Shown here: piece after piece, positions 14,538 to 20,847 of the stretch
How the letters are laid out: each line of letters begins with the position of its first letter
How positions within the stretch are numbered: the stretch's first letter is position 1
Translations under genes and position numbers: made by a program
DNA from: Microcaldota archaeon
GTDB lineage: Archaea; Micrarchaeota; Micrarchaeia; Micrarchaeales; CABMGC01
Length of the DNA stretch: 20,847 bases
Assembly (NCBI GenBank): GCA_021792235.1
Contig: JAJYVC010000015.1
Span: 1 to 20,847 of the forward strand
Reading direction: 5' to 3'
Notes under the pieces: generated by a model
Told to the model about the DNA's origin: nothing
Databases searched by the model: none
Seen by the model: the letters and a program-made list of their open reading frames with translations, nothing else

Positions 14538-15245
14538 TTGCCAACGCACAAGAAACAAACAAAAAAACCAGTATTTGCCAAGCGCGCTAAAAAAAGCGCT
14601 GTCAAGAAGGCACATGCCAAGCAGCATGCCAACACTACAAAGCAGAATGCCAAGAGCAAGAGCCACGTTGTGCAGAAAAAGCCCGCAAAGGAACTGCGCA
14701 GGGAGAAGGACGAAGCGATAGCTAAGGCGCATGCCGTAGCTGACACTCTCAAAGCGGAGTCGCTGCTAGGAAACAGCAACTTCAATCAGCACATTTCTGA
14801 TACTCTCGGCGCCGTTGCGCCAGAAATATTGAGGTCACTTGTCAAGAATCCAAAGACAGACGAAGACATAGCCGTCCAGCATAACGTAAAGGTAAATGAT
14901 GTGAGGAGGCTCCTTAACATGATGAACGGCTACGGAATAGTGAAATACGATGTAAGCAAGGACAATAAAGGATGGTTAATCTTCAAGTGGAAGCTGAACA
15001 ACGAGAAGCTCGAGGATTACATAAGCAAGCTTGAAGCCGAGGCCACCACATCGGAGATACCAAACCTGCCCGGCAACTGCAACGACTTCTTCATATGCAA
15101 GAAATGCTATTCGACGCAGAAGGTAGTCTTGCCTTTCGATTCGGCGTTCGAATCAGGATTCAATTGCGAAAGCTGCGGCAAGCCTTATGCCATACTGAAC
15201 AAAGAAGAGACGATAGCCCTATTCAACAATCCCGCATCAAAGTAA
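14538..15245 (+). CDS. tfe: Transcription factor E subunit alpha (TFE, TFIIE-alpha homologue)
   Basis: Archaeal TFE binds RNA polymerase near the clamp and aids promoter opening. In the 235-residue product an extended winged helix lies at about 92-160 (VAPEILRSLVKNPKTDEDIA, VNDVRRLLNMMNGYGIVKYD, GWLIFKWKLN). It is followed by a zinc ribbon CKKC...CESC (Cys187, 190, 210, 213). Residues 1 to about 60 are a Lys/Ala-rich basic tail not typical of TFE. The frame is open to a TTG at 14457, but that lies upstream of the TATA box. The TTG at 14538, six bases after AGGTGG, is the best start, with GTG at 14529 as alternative. Transcribed away from the initiator tRNA. Confidence 0.88.
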   Translation: MPTHKKQTKKPVFAKRAKKSAVKKAHAKQHANTTKQNAKSKSHVVQKKPAKELRREKDEAIAKAHAVADTLKAESLLGNSNFNQHISDTLGAVAPEILRSLVKNPKTDEDIAVQHNVKVNDVRRLLNMMNGYGIVKYDVSKDNKGWLIFKWKLNNEKLEDYISKLEAEATTSEIPNLPGNCNDFFICKKCYSTQKVVLPFDSAFESGFNCESCGKPYAILNKEETIALFNNPASK

Positions 15246-15281
15246 TGCCGGACCAAAACAGACAAATTCTGCAGAATAATC

Positions 15282-15289
15282 TTATATAC
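15282..15289 (+). promoter_or_regulatory. TATA box of the TraB-like gene
   Basis: TTATATAC, with its centre about 34 nt upstream of the ATG at 15319. This is the same spacing as for the two divergent promoters at 5264-5398. Confidence 0.5.
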
Positions 15290-15318
15290 CGGCAGAACCC
15301 ACACTATCCTGATTCTAT

Positions 15319-16206
15319 ATGGCCCACGCCAAGCCAGTCACTTCTCAGGCATCAAAGCATCAGGGCAAGATACATGTAATAGGCATGGCCCACATTAATG
15401 ACCGACCAAACCTCCTCGAACTAGCACGCAAACTCGATGACATTATTGATTCCGAAGGTGAATATACTATATGCTTTGAGCTCCCTAAAGGGCAAAAATC
15501 CAAGAAATTTATAAGGAAGGCCATCGCCCAGGCGGAGAGGAACGGACCTCCACACAGCGACGATTTTTTCAGTGGTATCTTTTGGGAATTCTCTAGGCTA
15601 TACAAGAGGGGGGTTGATGTGGAGCCGATAGACCGAAGGCAGATAGCTTTCCTTCCAGAACTCATACTAGTACGCCTTGCCACATCTGGCCTTGCAGAAC
15701 AGATACAGAAGGATAAATACAGCAAGCTAACCTTTGAAGGAGCCGAGAAGCTGACCGTCGAAGCCAGGTCCTCTGCAAGCAGTGCAAGATTCAGGGAACG
15801 ACTTCTGGACAGGAGGAATGAAAAGATGCTTGAGAATATTGCCGAGCTCAGGCGCAGGGATCCAGAAAGGTCCCTCGTTGTCATGGTCGGCGCAGCGCAC
15901 GCAGACCATATGGCCAGCAGGCTATCCAAAAGCAACGCAAGCGTAGAGGTGTACATGACTCCACGAACCAGGGCAATGATCAAGATAGATGAGGAGGGGA
16001 CCGCGGCAAGCACAGGCGGCTGGGCGTCGGCAGGCGACAAGCTGGCCATTGCAAAACTTACGGTCTTGGATACCGCAAACATCGTCTTCGGGGCCGACCG
16101 CGCACTTGAACACGTATCTCTAATAAGCTCTCTTAGGTCAAGAGAAGAAGCAGAGAAGCTGTTCTACTTCATGCAACTTTCGCTAAAGAACCAGGTCTGC
16201 GCCTAA
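15319..16206 (+). CDS. TraB/PrgY-ChaN-like protein
   Basis: The 295-residue protein appears related to the TraB/PrgY/EreA-ChaN superfamily. It has two GxxH motifs, HVIGMAHINDRPN (His25) and VVMVGAAHADHM (His194), an acidic strand YTICFELPKG (Glu54), and RRNEKMLENIAEL (166-178), equivalent to the R-x-x-x-M-x-x-N helix of TraB proteins. Proposed functions in the superfamily range from metalloprotease (Tiki) to esterase and pheromone-shutdown proteins; the activity here is unknown. There is no signal peptide or membrane helix, so it is probably cytoplasmic, unlike membrane-bound archaeal TraB homologues. The C-terminal 80 residues match nothing I recognise. The ATG lies 34 nt from a TATA box. 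The 3' end overlaps the Pop5 gene by 38 nt. Confidence 0.6.
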   Translation: MAHAKPVTSQASKHQGKIHVIGMAHINDRPNLLELARKLDDIIDSEGEYTICFELPKGQKSKKFIRKAIAQAERNGPPHSDDFFSGIFWEFSRLYKRGVDVEPIDRRQIAFLPELILVRLATSGLAEQIQKDKYSKLTFEGAEKLTVEARSSASSARFRERLLDRRNEKMLENIAELRRRDPERSLVVMVGAAHADHMASRLSKSNASVEVYMTPRTRAMIKIDEEGTAASTGGWASAGDKLAIAKLTVLDTANIVFGADRALEHVSLISSLRSREEAEKLFYFMQLSLKNQVCA

Positions 16207-16510
16207 CAGACCCTAGCTTCCTTATGGTGCCTGATGTCTGTATGGTATAGAATCCCAAATCCCTACCATTTATCCTCTTTATGAAAGAAAGCGCAAGTAC
16301 GATGTCCCTTTCAGTACCTCTATTTGACCGTATTATAAATCTATTGTCACCAATCCATCTAACAATCCTTGGATTAGCTTTTACAAAACCCAGTGAACCT
16401 ATTTCAGCAGCCACGCCCCCAAGTATGGCAGAGTCGTATGTGCGCCCCCGGCCTTCAAGCGGCACAGACGATTCAACTAATATGTATCTATTCTTTGGTT
16501 TTGTAATCAT
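16169..16510 (-). CDS. rnp2: Ribonuclease P protein component 2 (Pop5)
   Basis: Archaeal Pop5-family subunit of RNase P, which with Rpp30 supports the catalytic RNA in tRNA 5' maturation. The 113 residues begin with KNRYILVES (7-15), contain RFIIRSNRGTERDIVLALSF (57-76) and end with the family's TSGTIRKL (92-99) and a basic tail. Length is normal. Its ATG overlaps the Rpp30 gene stop by four bases, so the two are translationally coupled. In many archaea the proteasome alpha gene follows; here the gene instead ends inside the convergent TraB-like gene. Confidence 0.88.
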   Translation of the reverse strand: MITKPKNRYILVESSVPLEGRGRTYDSAILGGVAAEIGSLGFVKANPRIVRWIGDNRFIIRSNRGTERDIVLALSFIKRINGRDLGFYTIQTSGTIRKLGSVRRRPGSLAKVA

Positions 16511-16998
16511 AGCACTTCCCCAATTGTCCCATCGACGTCGCCGTTTTCGAATATGAGGCGGCCAACTTCCCTAAGCTGGTTCACAGAAAGCAGCGAACTT
16601 TCTGAATCTGCCATGGTCACTATCCTCATACGCGCACCAAGGGCATGGGCAGAATTCATTATCTTTCTCAGCCTCCCAGCCCGTCTTCCCCGTTCTTCCA
16701 CCACGGTTTTTGTAAAACCACCCACGGGCACGAACACTGTCTTTTTAAGTTCAGACGCTTTCTCGACCACGTTTTTGGATAGCTCGTCGCTCTCAAATAT
16801 AACGCCAATCACGTCGGGGCTCTTCAGCGCACCTATCAGGGTCCCAGGATCGTTCCCGATGACTATCTGCGGCAAGCTGGTTGGACAAGCTCTACTAACA
16901 ATCTCTATATCCTTCCCCACAACATATATCTTATCATAGCCTATCCTTTTCGCCAGTGAGTCGCGAACCCCAAAATAAGCAATATCTGTGTATCTCAT
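16507..16998 (-). CDS. rnp3: Ribonuclease P protein component 3 (Rpp30), compact form
   Basis: RNase P subunit partner of Pop5. The 163-residue protein retains IGYDKIYVVGKD, VIGNDPGTLIGALKSPDVIG (about 47-66), and the Rpp30 C-terminal signature RLRKIMNSAHALGARMRIVT, then ADSESSLLSVNQLREVGRLI. Archaeal Rpp30 is usually above 200 residues, so part of the TIM-barrel appears trimmed, including the common N-terminal D-x-H motif. Identification rests on both these motifs and the operon position before Pop5. It starts 15 nt after prefoldin beta. Confidence 0.78.
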   Translation of the reverse strand: MRYTDIAYFGVRDSLAKRIGYDKIYVVGKDIEIVSRACPTSLPQIVIGNDPGTLIGALKSPDVIGVIFESDELSKNVVEKASELKKTVFVPVGGFTKTVVEERGRRAGRLRKIMNSAHALGARMRIVTMADSESSLLSVNQLREVGRLIFENGDVDGTIGEVL

Positions 16999-17013
16999 CT
17001 AATCTTTCCGGTT

Positions 17014-17373
17014 TTACTGCTGCCCGCCCTGAGCCGACTTGTAAATCTCAGTTATCCTCTCACTAAGCTGCTTCTCCCGTGATCTCAGCTCATTGAACTG
17101 CTTTGTCACAGAAGATATCCTGGTGTCTGATAGCTCCACACGATCCTTAAGATCGGCAAGTGCTTTGTCCTTAGTGGTCTCCACTATAACCCCTCCCACG
17201 CTTATGTACACTTTTCCAGAGGATCCTCCAACCTCCTCATTGGCACGCTCCAGCTCCACTTTTTGAGCCTTGAGCTGCTCCAGCTGGACTGCGTACATCC
17301 GGAGCTGTTCCTGGACTACCTGGTAGTCCCTTACCATCTTCTCTATGTCCTGTTCATTCGGCTGCTGAACCAT
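17014..17373 (-). CDS. pfdB: Prefoldin subunit beta
   Basis: Small coiled-coil chaperone subunit; four beta and two alpha subunits form the archaeal prefoldin that hands unfolded proteins to the thermosome. The 119 residues show two helical heptad regions (about 8-45 and 72-112) joined by the beta-hairpin SGKVYISVGGVIVETTKDKA. Signatures are LEQLKAQKVELERANEE and LADLKDRVELSDTRISSVTK. It heads the operon with Rpp30 and Pop5. A TTTATAAAAG element at 17381-17390 is too close to the ATG to be its TATA if the full frame is used. Either a second TATA (GTTATACAAC, 17419-17428) serves, or translation begins at Met13. Confidence 0.92.
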   Translation of the reverse strand: MVQQPNEQDIEKMVRDYQVVQEQLRMYAVQLEQLKAQKVELERANEEVGGSSGKVYISVGGVIVETTKDKALADLKDRVELSDTRISSVTKQFNELRSREKQLSERITEIYKSAQGGQQ

Positions 17374-17418
17374 ACAATCACTTTTATAAATTTAGAGCAT
17401 GATGTAGATATGAAATTA

Positions 17419-17440
17419 GTTATACAACCTTATATTTATA
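17419..17440. promoter_or_regulatory. Divergent promoter region between pfdB and the winged-helix gene
   Basis: GTTATACAAC (17419-17428) is nearly self-complementary. It lies about 34 nt before the plus-strand TTG at 17457 and about 50 nt from the pfdB ATG. TATATTTATA (17431-17440) follows immediately. AAGGTG (17446-17451) precedes the TTG by five bases. Confidence 0.35.
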
Positions 17441-17456
17441 CCGCTAAGGTGCGAAT

Positions 17457-17924
17457 TTGGATCTAAATGAAGCTTCACTTATAGAAAGCGAGGTAACGCT
17501 GCGCAACATGAGGCTCACCAACGAGGTCCTTGAGACCCGCAGGTCTGCAATACGCTGGCTAGCCCTCTCGCTTGGCATAATAAACCCAGGCGAATCAAGG
17601 CTGAGCTCGCTTGCAGTCCTAGACTCACTGGTGCACTTCCAGTTCGTAAGGAACAGCGAGCCGACAGTGAAGGATCTCGTTGACTATATAAACACAAACT
17701 GGGAGGAGATAAACGAGAAGACCTTGAGGTACCATCTGCTCAGGATGAAAAAGATGGGATACGTTGAAAACTCCGGAGGAAGGTTCTATTTCAGGCCGCC
17801 AGACACCGGAGACAGGTATGATCCAAGCAACTGGGCGCGCTTCGTATTCGAATCGAACTACTTGGACATAGCCAACAAGGTGGGCCAGGTAATAAAAGAT
17901 GTAAAAAGCAAGGCGGGTGCCTGA
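17457..17924 (+). CDS. Archaeal winged-helix DNA-binding protein, conserved, function unknown
   Basis: A 155-residue protein. Its N-terminal part is helical (SEVTLRNMRLTNEVLETRR, IRWLALSLGIINPGESRLSS), followed by a winged helix at about 55-120: LAVLDSLVHFQFVRNSEPTV, then a recognition-helix region NEKTLRYHLLRMKKMGYVEN and wing SGGRFYFRPP. The LRYHLLRMKKMGYVE pattern is that of ArsR/TrmB-like archaeal regulators. I recall similar archaeal proteins with this GESR...LDxL organisation but know no defined function. The start is TTG behind AAGGTG. It overlaps the ribosome-binding site of the downstream surface-protein gene and probably forms an operon with it, so it might regulate that operon. No ligand or metal site is evident. 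Confidence 0.7.
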   Translation: MDLNEASLIESEVTLRNMRLTNEVLETRRSAIRWLALSLGIINPGESRLSSLAVLDSLVHFQFVRNSEPTVKDLVDYINTNWEEINEKTLRYHLLRMKKMGYVENSGGRFYFRPPDTGDRYDPSNWARFVFESNYLDIANKVGQVIKDVKSKAGA

Positions 17925-17925
17925 A

Positions 17926-19509
17926 ATGACAATAAAAGAGAGATACTTGTGGGTTGTGTTCATAGCGGCGATAATACTGGTTTCCCTGTACTTCAGATAC
18001 TATTACCAGCCTTCAGTATCAATGAACATAAGCATAGGCTCAGTTCCAGCCGCAGTGTATCCCTACCAGGAAGTGAAGATACCAATTACCATATCAAATA
18101 CTGGAAGCTCAACTATAGACAACATATCTATAGGTCTGTATACCAATGGCAATACCACGAACGTATACAGGGCACACTTGCCAGCAGGAAAGCAGACAGT
18201 CATATATTATAACTTCACTCCGGCCAGCAATGGTACCTACACTATATCCATGGTCGCAGATCCCGAAAGGCTCTATGACATAACTAACAGGCAGGCGGCC
18301 CAAAGCAGCACAACAGTTACGGTACTGCCTGCCACGAAGCCAGAACCATATTCATATTTCCCGTCAAACTATGTTGGACGTGACATATTCTACATGAGCC
18401 CAAGAGGCTATGAGGCATCACTCATATTCGACAACTTTACAAAGTACCTACTTATAACCGAATCGCCGCAGGCAAACAACCTGATATACCCGGTCTTGGA
18501 TGTCCTCAGCCCATATCTGAGCCAGATAGTTGTGGCACACGGTTACTACTCAAACTACAGTCTCACATCGATATGGCTTCAGGGCTACATAAATCAAAAC
18601 ACAATCGACGCTGCAGCCATAGGAAAAGGATTCAATGTGACTGATTACAATGGCACATCCACTATAAACTTCGGCAATGACACGACACTATGCGCAAGCT
18701 ACTCTGGCGGCTGGACAAAACTGCTTGTATCGCTGTATGGAAGTAACTGCACGGCATACTCTTCCGGTCCTGCGGCAAACCAAAGCTACACAAGTCCATA
18801 CTACTCTCTGAAGAACAGGAACGACTCGCTGCTGAATTATGATGGTTACAGTGGTAACTTAATGTATGCCGGAGACATAGCCGTCGCATCAAACTCTCTG
18901 GTGTTCGAAAGCCTCATGAAGGGCGTAAACTTCGACAATACCTGCTACGGCAACATATACAACTTCAGTAACATATCGTACTGCATGCAGAACTTCTACC
19001 AGGGTAACGTTACTGCCAGCGAGCTAAGCAGGCTGGTTGGAGGATACAACGTAAGTATATGGTGGGTGTCATCACCTAGCACGTTGCAGGAAGGAACCAA
19101 CTACGCGTTCAATCTGTCGCGCAGTTACGGCCCATCCAAGAACGGGACCGTTTTCGTATCGGCATACGCAAACAAATGCATATTCACCAACGGTATCCTC
19201 TGCCAGAACCCCCAATTTGCCAGCAACGAAACCGCACTCAGGATAAGCCTTCAGATTGTCAACGGTTTCAACAGCACACTTGCCATAAACAGCGCCGGCT
19301 GCAGCCTTGAAGGCAATTTCATACCATCAAAGATGGCCACCACAATCACGCCAGGCAAAAACGCAACGATATATGTTCCATGCTATAACTACGGCACCGA
19401 GATAAACTCTAGCATTGTGCCAATAAGCATTCCCCTAAACACAGAGCTCAACTACAGCCACAACGGAACTACCAACACCGCATATGGTTTGACAGAAGTA
19501 TCAAGATAG
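17926..19509 (+). CDS. Membrane-anchored surface glycoprotein with CARDB-like domain
   Basis: A 527-residue protein with one N-terminal transmembrane helix (YLWVVFIAAIILVSLYFRYY), so the bulk is outside the cell. Residues of about 30-125 form a CARDB/Ig-like adhesion module (YPYQEVKIPITISNTGSSTI, NGTYTISMVADPERLYD). The remaining 400 residues are Tyr/Ser/Asn-rich, with several Cys that could form disulfides and no family I recognise. More than twenty Asn-X-Ser/Thr sequons are present. The longest frame starts at a GTG (17917) inside the preceding gene. I prefer the ATG at 17926, which follows that gene's TGA by one base with GGCGGGTG upstream. It may be an S-layer-associated or adhesion protein; no enzymatic motif is seen. 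Confidence 0.72.
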   Translation: MTIKERYLWVVFIAAIILVSLYFRYYYQPSVSMNISIGSVPAAVYPYQEVKIPITISNTGSSTIDNISIGLYTNGNTTNVYRAHLPAGKQTVIYYNFTPASNGTYTISMVADPERLYDITNRQAAQSSTTVTVLPATKPEPYSYFPSNYVGRDIFYMSPRGYEASLIFDNFTKYLLITESPQANNLIYPVLDVLSPYLSQIVVAHGYYSNYSLTSIWLQGYINQNTIDAAAIGKGFNVTDYNGTSTINFGNDTTLCASYSGGWTKLLVSLYGSNCTAYSSGPAANQSYTSPYYSLKNRNDSLLNYDGYSGNLMYAGDIAVASNSLVFESLMKGVNFDNTCYGNIYNFSNISYCMQNFYQGNVTASELSRLVGGYNVSIWWVSSPSTLQEGTNYAFNLSRSYGPSKNGTVFVSAYANKCIFTNGILCQNPQFASNETALRISLQIVNGFNSTLAINSAGCSLEGNFIPSKMATTITPGKNATIYVPCYNYGTEINSSIVPISIPLNTELNYSHNGTTNTAYGLTEVSR

Positions 19510-19524
19510 CACACCCGAACGTTT

Positions 19525-20847
19525 ATGACAAAAAGCCCGTACGAATTATTCCTCACCAAGTTCAATGAGCTCACGGAGATACAGAAGCTTTCAATAGGGC
19601 CGCTAGCGCAGGGAGGCAATTGCATAATAACTGCCCCTACGGGCAGCGGCAAGACCGAAGCGGCAATACTTCCCCTGCTCGACAGGATGACAAAGGCAGG
19701 GTCTGGTAAAGGAATACAGGTAATATATGTAACGCCCCTCAGGGCACTTAACCGTGACCTGATAAAACGGCTTGAATGGTTCTGCAGAGAATTGGATATA
19801 AAGATATCTGTAAGGCATGGCGATACGCCACAGTCCGAGAGAAGAAAACAATCCGAGAACCCGCCGCAGCTTCTAATCACAACCCCAGAAACGCTCCAGA
19901 ACCTTCTGATATCAAAATCCCTAAGAGACAGTTTACGCAACCTCAAGTCCCTGATAGTGGACGAACTACACGAACTTTATTACAACAAGCGTGGGGCCCA
20001 ATTATCTTTGGTAATGGAACGCATCGAGCAAGTTACAGGCCCATACCAGAGGATAGGCATAAGCGCAACTATAGGCGACATAGAAGAAGCGGCAAGATTC
20101 CTGTTTAATGATAGAGAATACACAAAGATTGCATCACAGCTTAAGAAGAAGATTGAAATAAGAGTCGAGATGCCGCTGAGACCTGAAAAGGACAACAAAG
20201 AGTTCAGGCTAGCATTCGGCCTTGATGTGCAAGCATATGCAAGGATAGTCAGGGTGTCAGAGCTGGTGAGCAGATCCAATGCCGCAATAGTTTTCGCCAA
20301 TACAAGACAGTCTGTCGAATCACTTGGCAGCAAGCTCATACACCTGGGAAAGACCATAGAGTTTGGCAGGATAGGCATACACCACAGCTCAATAGACAAG
20401 GAGGAGAGGATAACCACCGAGAACGACTTCAAGAGCGGCGCAATCAAGGCAATAATAGCGACAAGCTCCCTGGAGCTGGGGATAGACATAGGGGCAGTTG
20501 ATCTTATAATACAATATGGGTCTCCAAGGCAGGTTACAAGGCTCGTGCAGAGGGTAGGAAGAGGAGGCCACAGTCCCGCAGCTAAGGCCTACGGGTCGAT
20601 AATAGTGCACAATGAACTTGACTGCCTAGAATCAATAGCCATATCAGAGGCGGCCGTCTCAATGGATCTGGAGAGCCGTAGGGTGGAGAGAAATGCTCTT
20701 GACGTTCTTGCCAATCAGATTTCAGCAATGTCTATGGAGTATGGAAGTATATCTGCAAAGCTCGCTCTTTCAATAATAAGGCGCTCTTATGTATACAGCA
20801 CCCTGAGCAATTCGGATTTCGAGAGGACATGCAGCCTGCTTTCAGAC
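19525..20847 (+). CDS. Lhr-like superfamily 2 ATP-dependent helicase (3' end cut off)
   Basis: An open frame from the ATG at 19525 runs 441 codons to the window end with no stop. It contains the ordered SF2 motifs: Q-motif region LTEIQKLSI, Walker A APTGSGKTEAA (37-47), VTPLRALNRDL, TTPETLQNLL, DExH box as DELH (146-149), SATIGD, VFANTRQSVESL, GIHHSSIDKEER, ATSSLELGIDIGAVDLIIQYG and motif VI QRVGRGGH (341-348). The IVDELHELYYNKRGAQLSL context and RQVTRLVQRVGRGGHS are typical of Lhr and Lhr-like helicases, which act in DNA repair or replication-coupled unwinding. A core-only Lhr or a full Lhr with winged-helix and C-terminal domains cannot be told apart here. It lies 15 nt after the glycoprotein gene. 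Confidence 0.9.
   Translation, partial: MTKSPYELFLTKFNELTEIQKLSIGPLAQGGNCIITAPTGSGKTEAAILPLLDRMTKAGSGKGIQVIYVTPLRALNRDLIKRLEWFCRELDIKISVRHGDTPQSERRKQSENPPQLLITTPETLQNLLISKSLRDSLRNLKSLIVDELHELYYNKRGAQLSLVMERIEQVTGPYQRIGISATIGDIEEAARFLFNDREYTKIASQLKKKIEIRVEMPLRPEKDNKEFRLAFGLDVQAYARIVRVSELVSRSNAAIVFANTRQSVESLGSKLIHLGKTIEFGRIGIHHSSIDKEERITTENDFKSGAIKAIIATSSLELGIDIGAVDLIIQYGSPRQVTRLVQRVGRGGHSPAAKAYGSIIVHNELDCLESIAISEAAVSMDLESRRVERNALDVLANQISAMSMEYGSISAKLALSIIRRSYVYSTLSNSDFERTCSLLSD

Noticed and set aside
14381..14785. Minus-strand ORF of 134 codons opposite TFE
   Set aside because: It is Cys/Phe/Leu-rich, as expected for the antisense of a Lys/Ala-rich coding region, and TFE on the plus strand has clear domain homology.
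15360..16082. Minus-strand ORF of 240 codons opposite the TraB-like gene
   Set aside because: It is Ser/Leu-rich shadow sequence without motifs; the plus frame has a TATA-spaced ATG and GxxH motifs.

Overview
The window is archaeal chromosome. It encodes RadA, diphthine synthase (DphB), aIF2-alpha, a GINS subunit, transcription factor E, ribosomal protein eL42, RNase P proteins Pop5 and Rpp30, prefoldin beta, an Lhr-type helicase, and two tRNAs without an encoded CCA. Many starts sit behind archaeal TATA boxes. A thermopsin-family (A5) protease and two densely N-glycosylatable surface proteins point to an acidophile. Together with several compact or reduced genes this would fit a Micrarchaeota-type (ARMAN-like) archaeon, but that placement is inference. 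I see no insertion sequence, CRISPR array, prophage or rRNA.

Layout. 1-238: window edge, with an uncertain plus-strand gene tail. 239-1958 (minus): dphB and radA. 2040-5263 (minus): a YheC/YheD-like ATP-grasp ligase, a GCS2-type (glutamate-cysteine ligase family) ligase and a metal-dependent amidohydrolase. Divergent from these is a class II glutamine amidotransferase with an N-terminal Cys nucleophile (5399-6076, plus). 6148-7933 (minus): a DUF3311 small membrane protein and a sodium:solute symporter. 8264-8959 (plus): a DUF92 membrane protein, converging on ilvE (minus). 9942-10014: tRNA-Gly(CCC). 10067-11794 (plus): thermopsin-like protease. 11799-14074 (minus): an information-processing operon GINS - eL42 - aIF2-alpha - PAC2. 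14228-14302: initiator tRNA-Met. 14538-15245 (plus): TFE-alpha. 15319-16206 (plus): a TraB/ChaN-like protein. 16169-17373 (minus): prefoldin beta - Rpp30 - Pop5. 17457-20847 (plus): winged-helix protein, CARDB-type surface glycoprotein, and an Lhr-like helicase cut by the window end.

Most of the window is core housekeeping. The part that looks most like an undescribed pathway is 2040-6076. There an amide-forming GCS2 ligase, a second ATP-grasp ligase and an EgtC/YafJ-like glutamine amidohydrolase are driven from one 135-bp intergenic region whose two promoters carry nearly the same core sequence. By analogy with gamma-glutamyl thiol chemistry (GshA/GshB, EgtA/EgtC) this could make or remodel a gamma-glutamyl peptide or low-molecular-weight thiol. 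The product cannot be read from sequence.

Two start modes are visible. Some genes begin almost at the expected transcription start (thermopsin, ilvE). Others have a short leader, sometimes with a Shine-Dalgarno element (radA, TFE). Several starts were moved inward from the longest open frame; the reasons are given in the entries.
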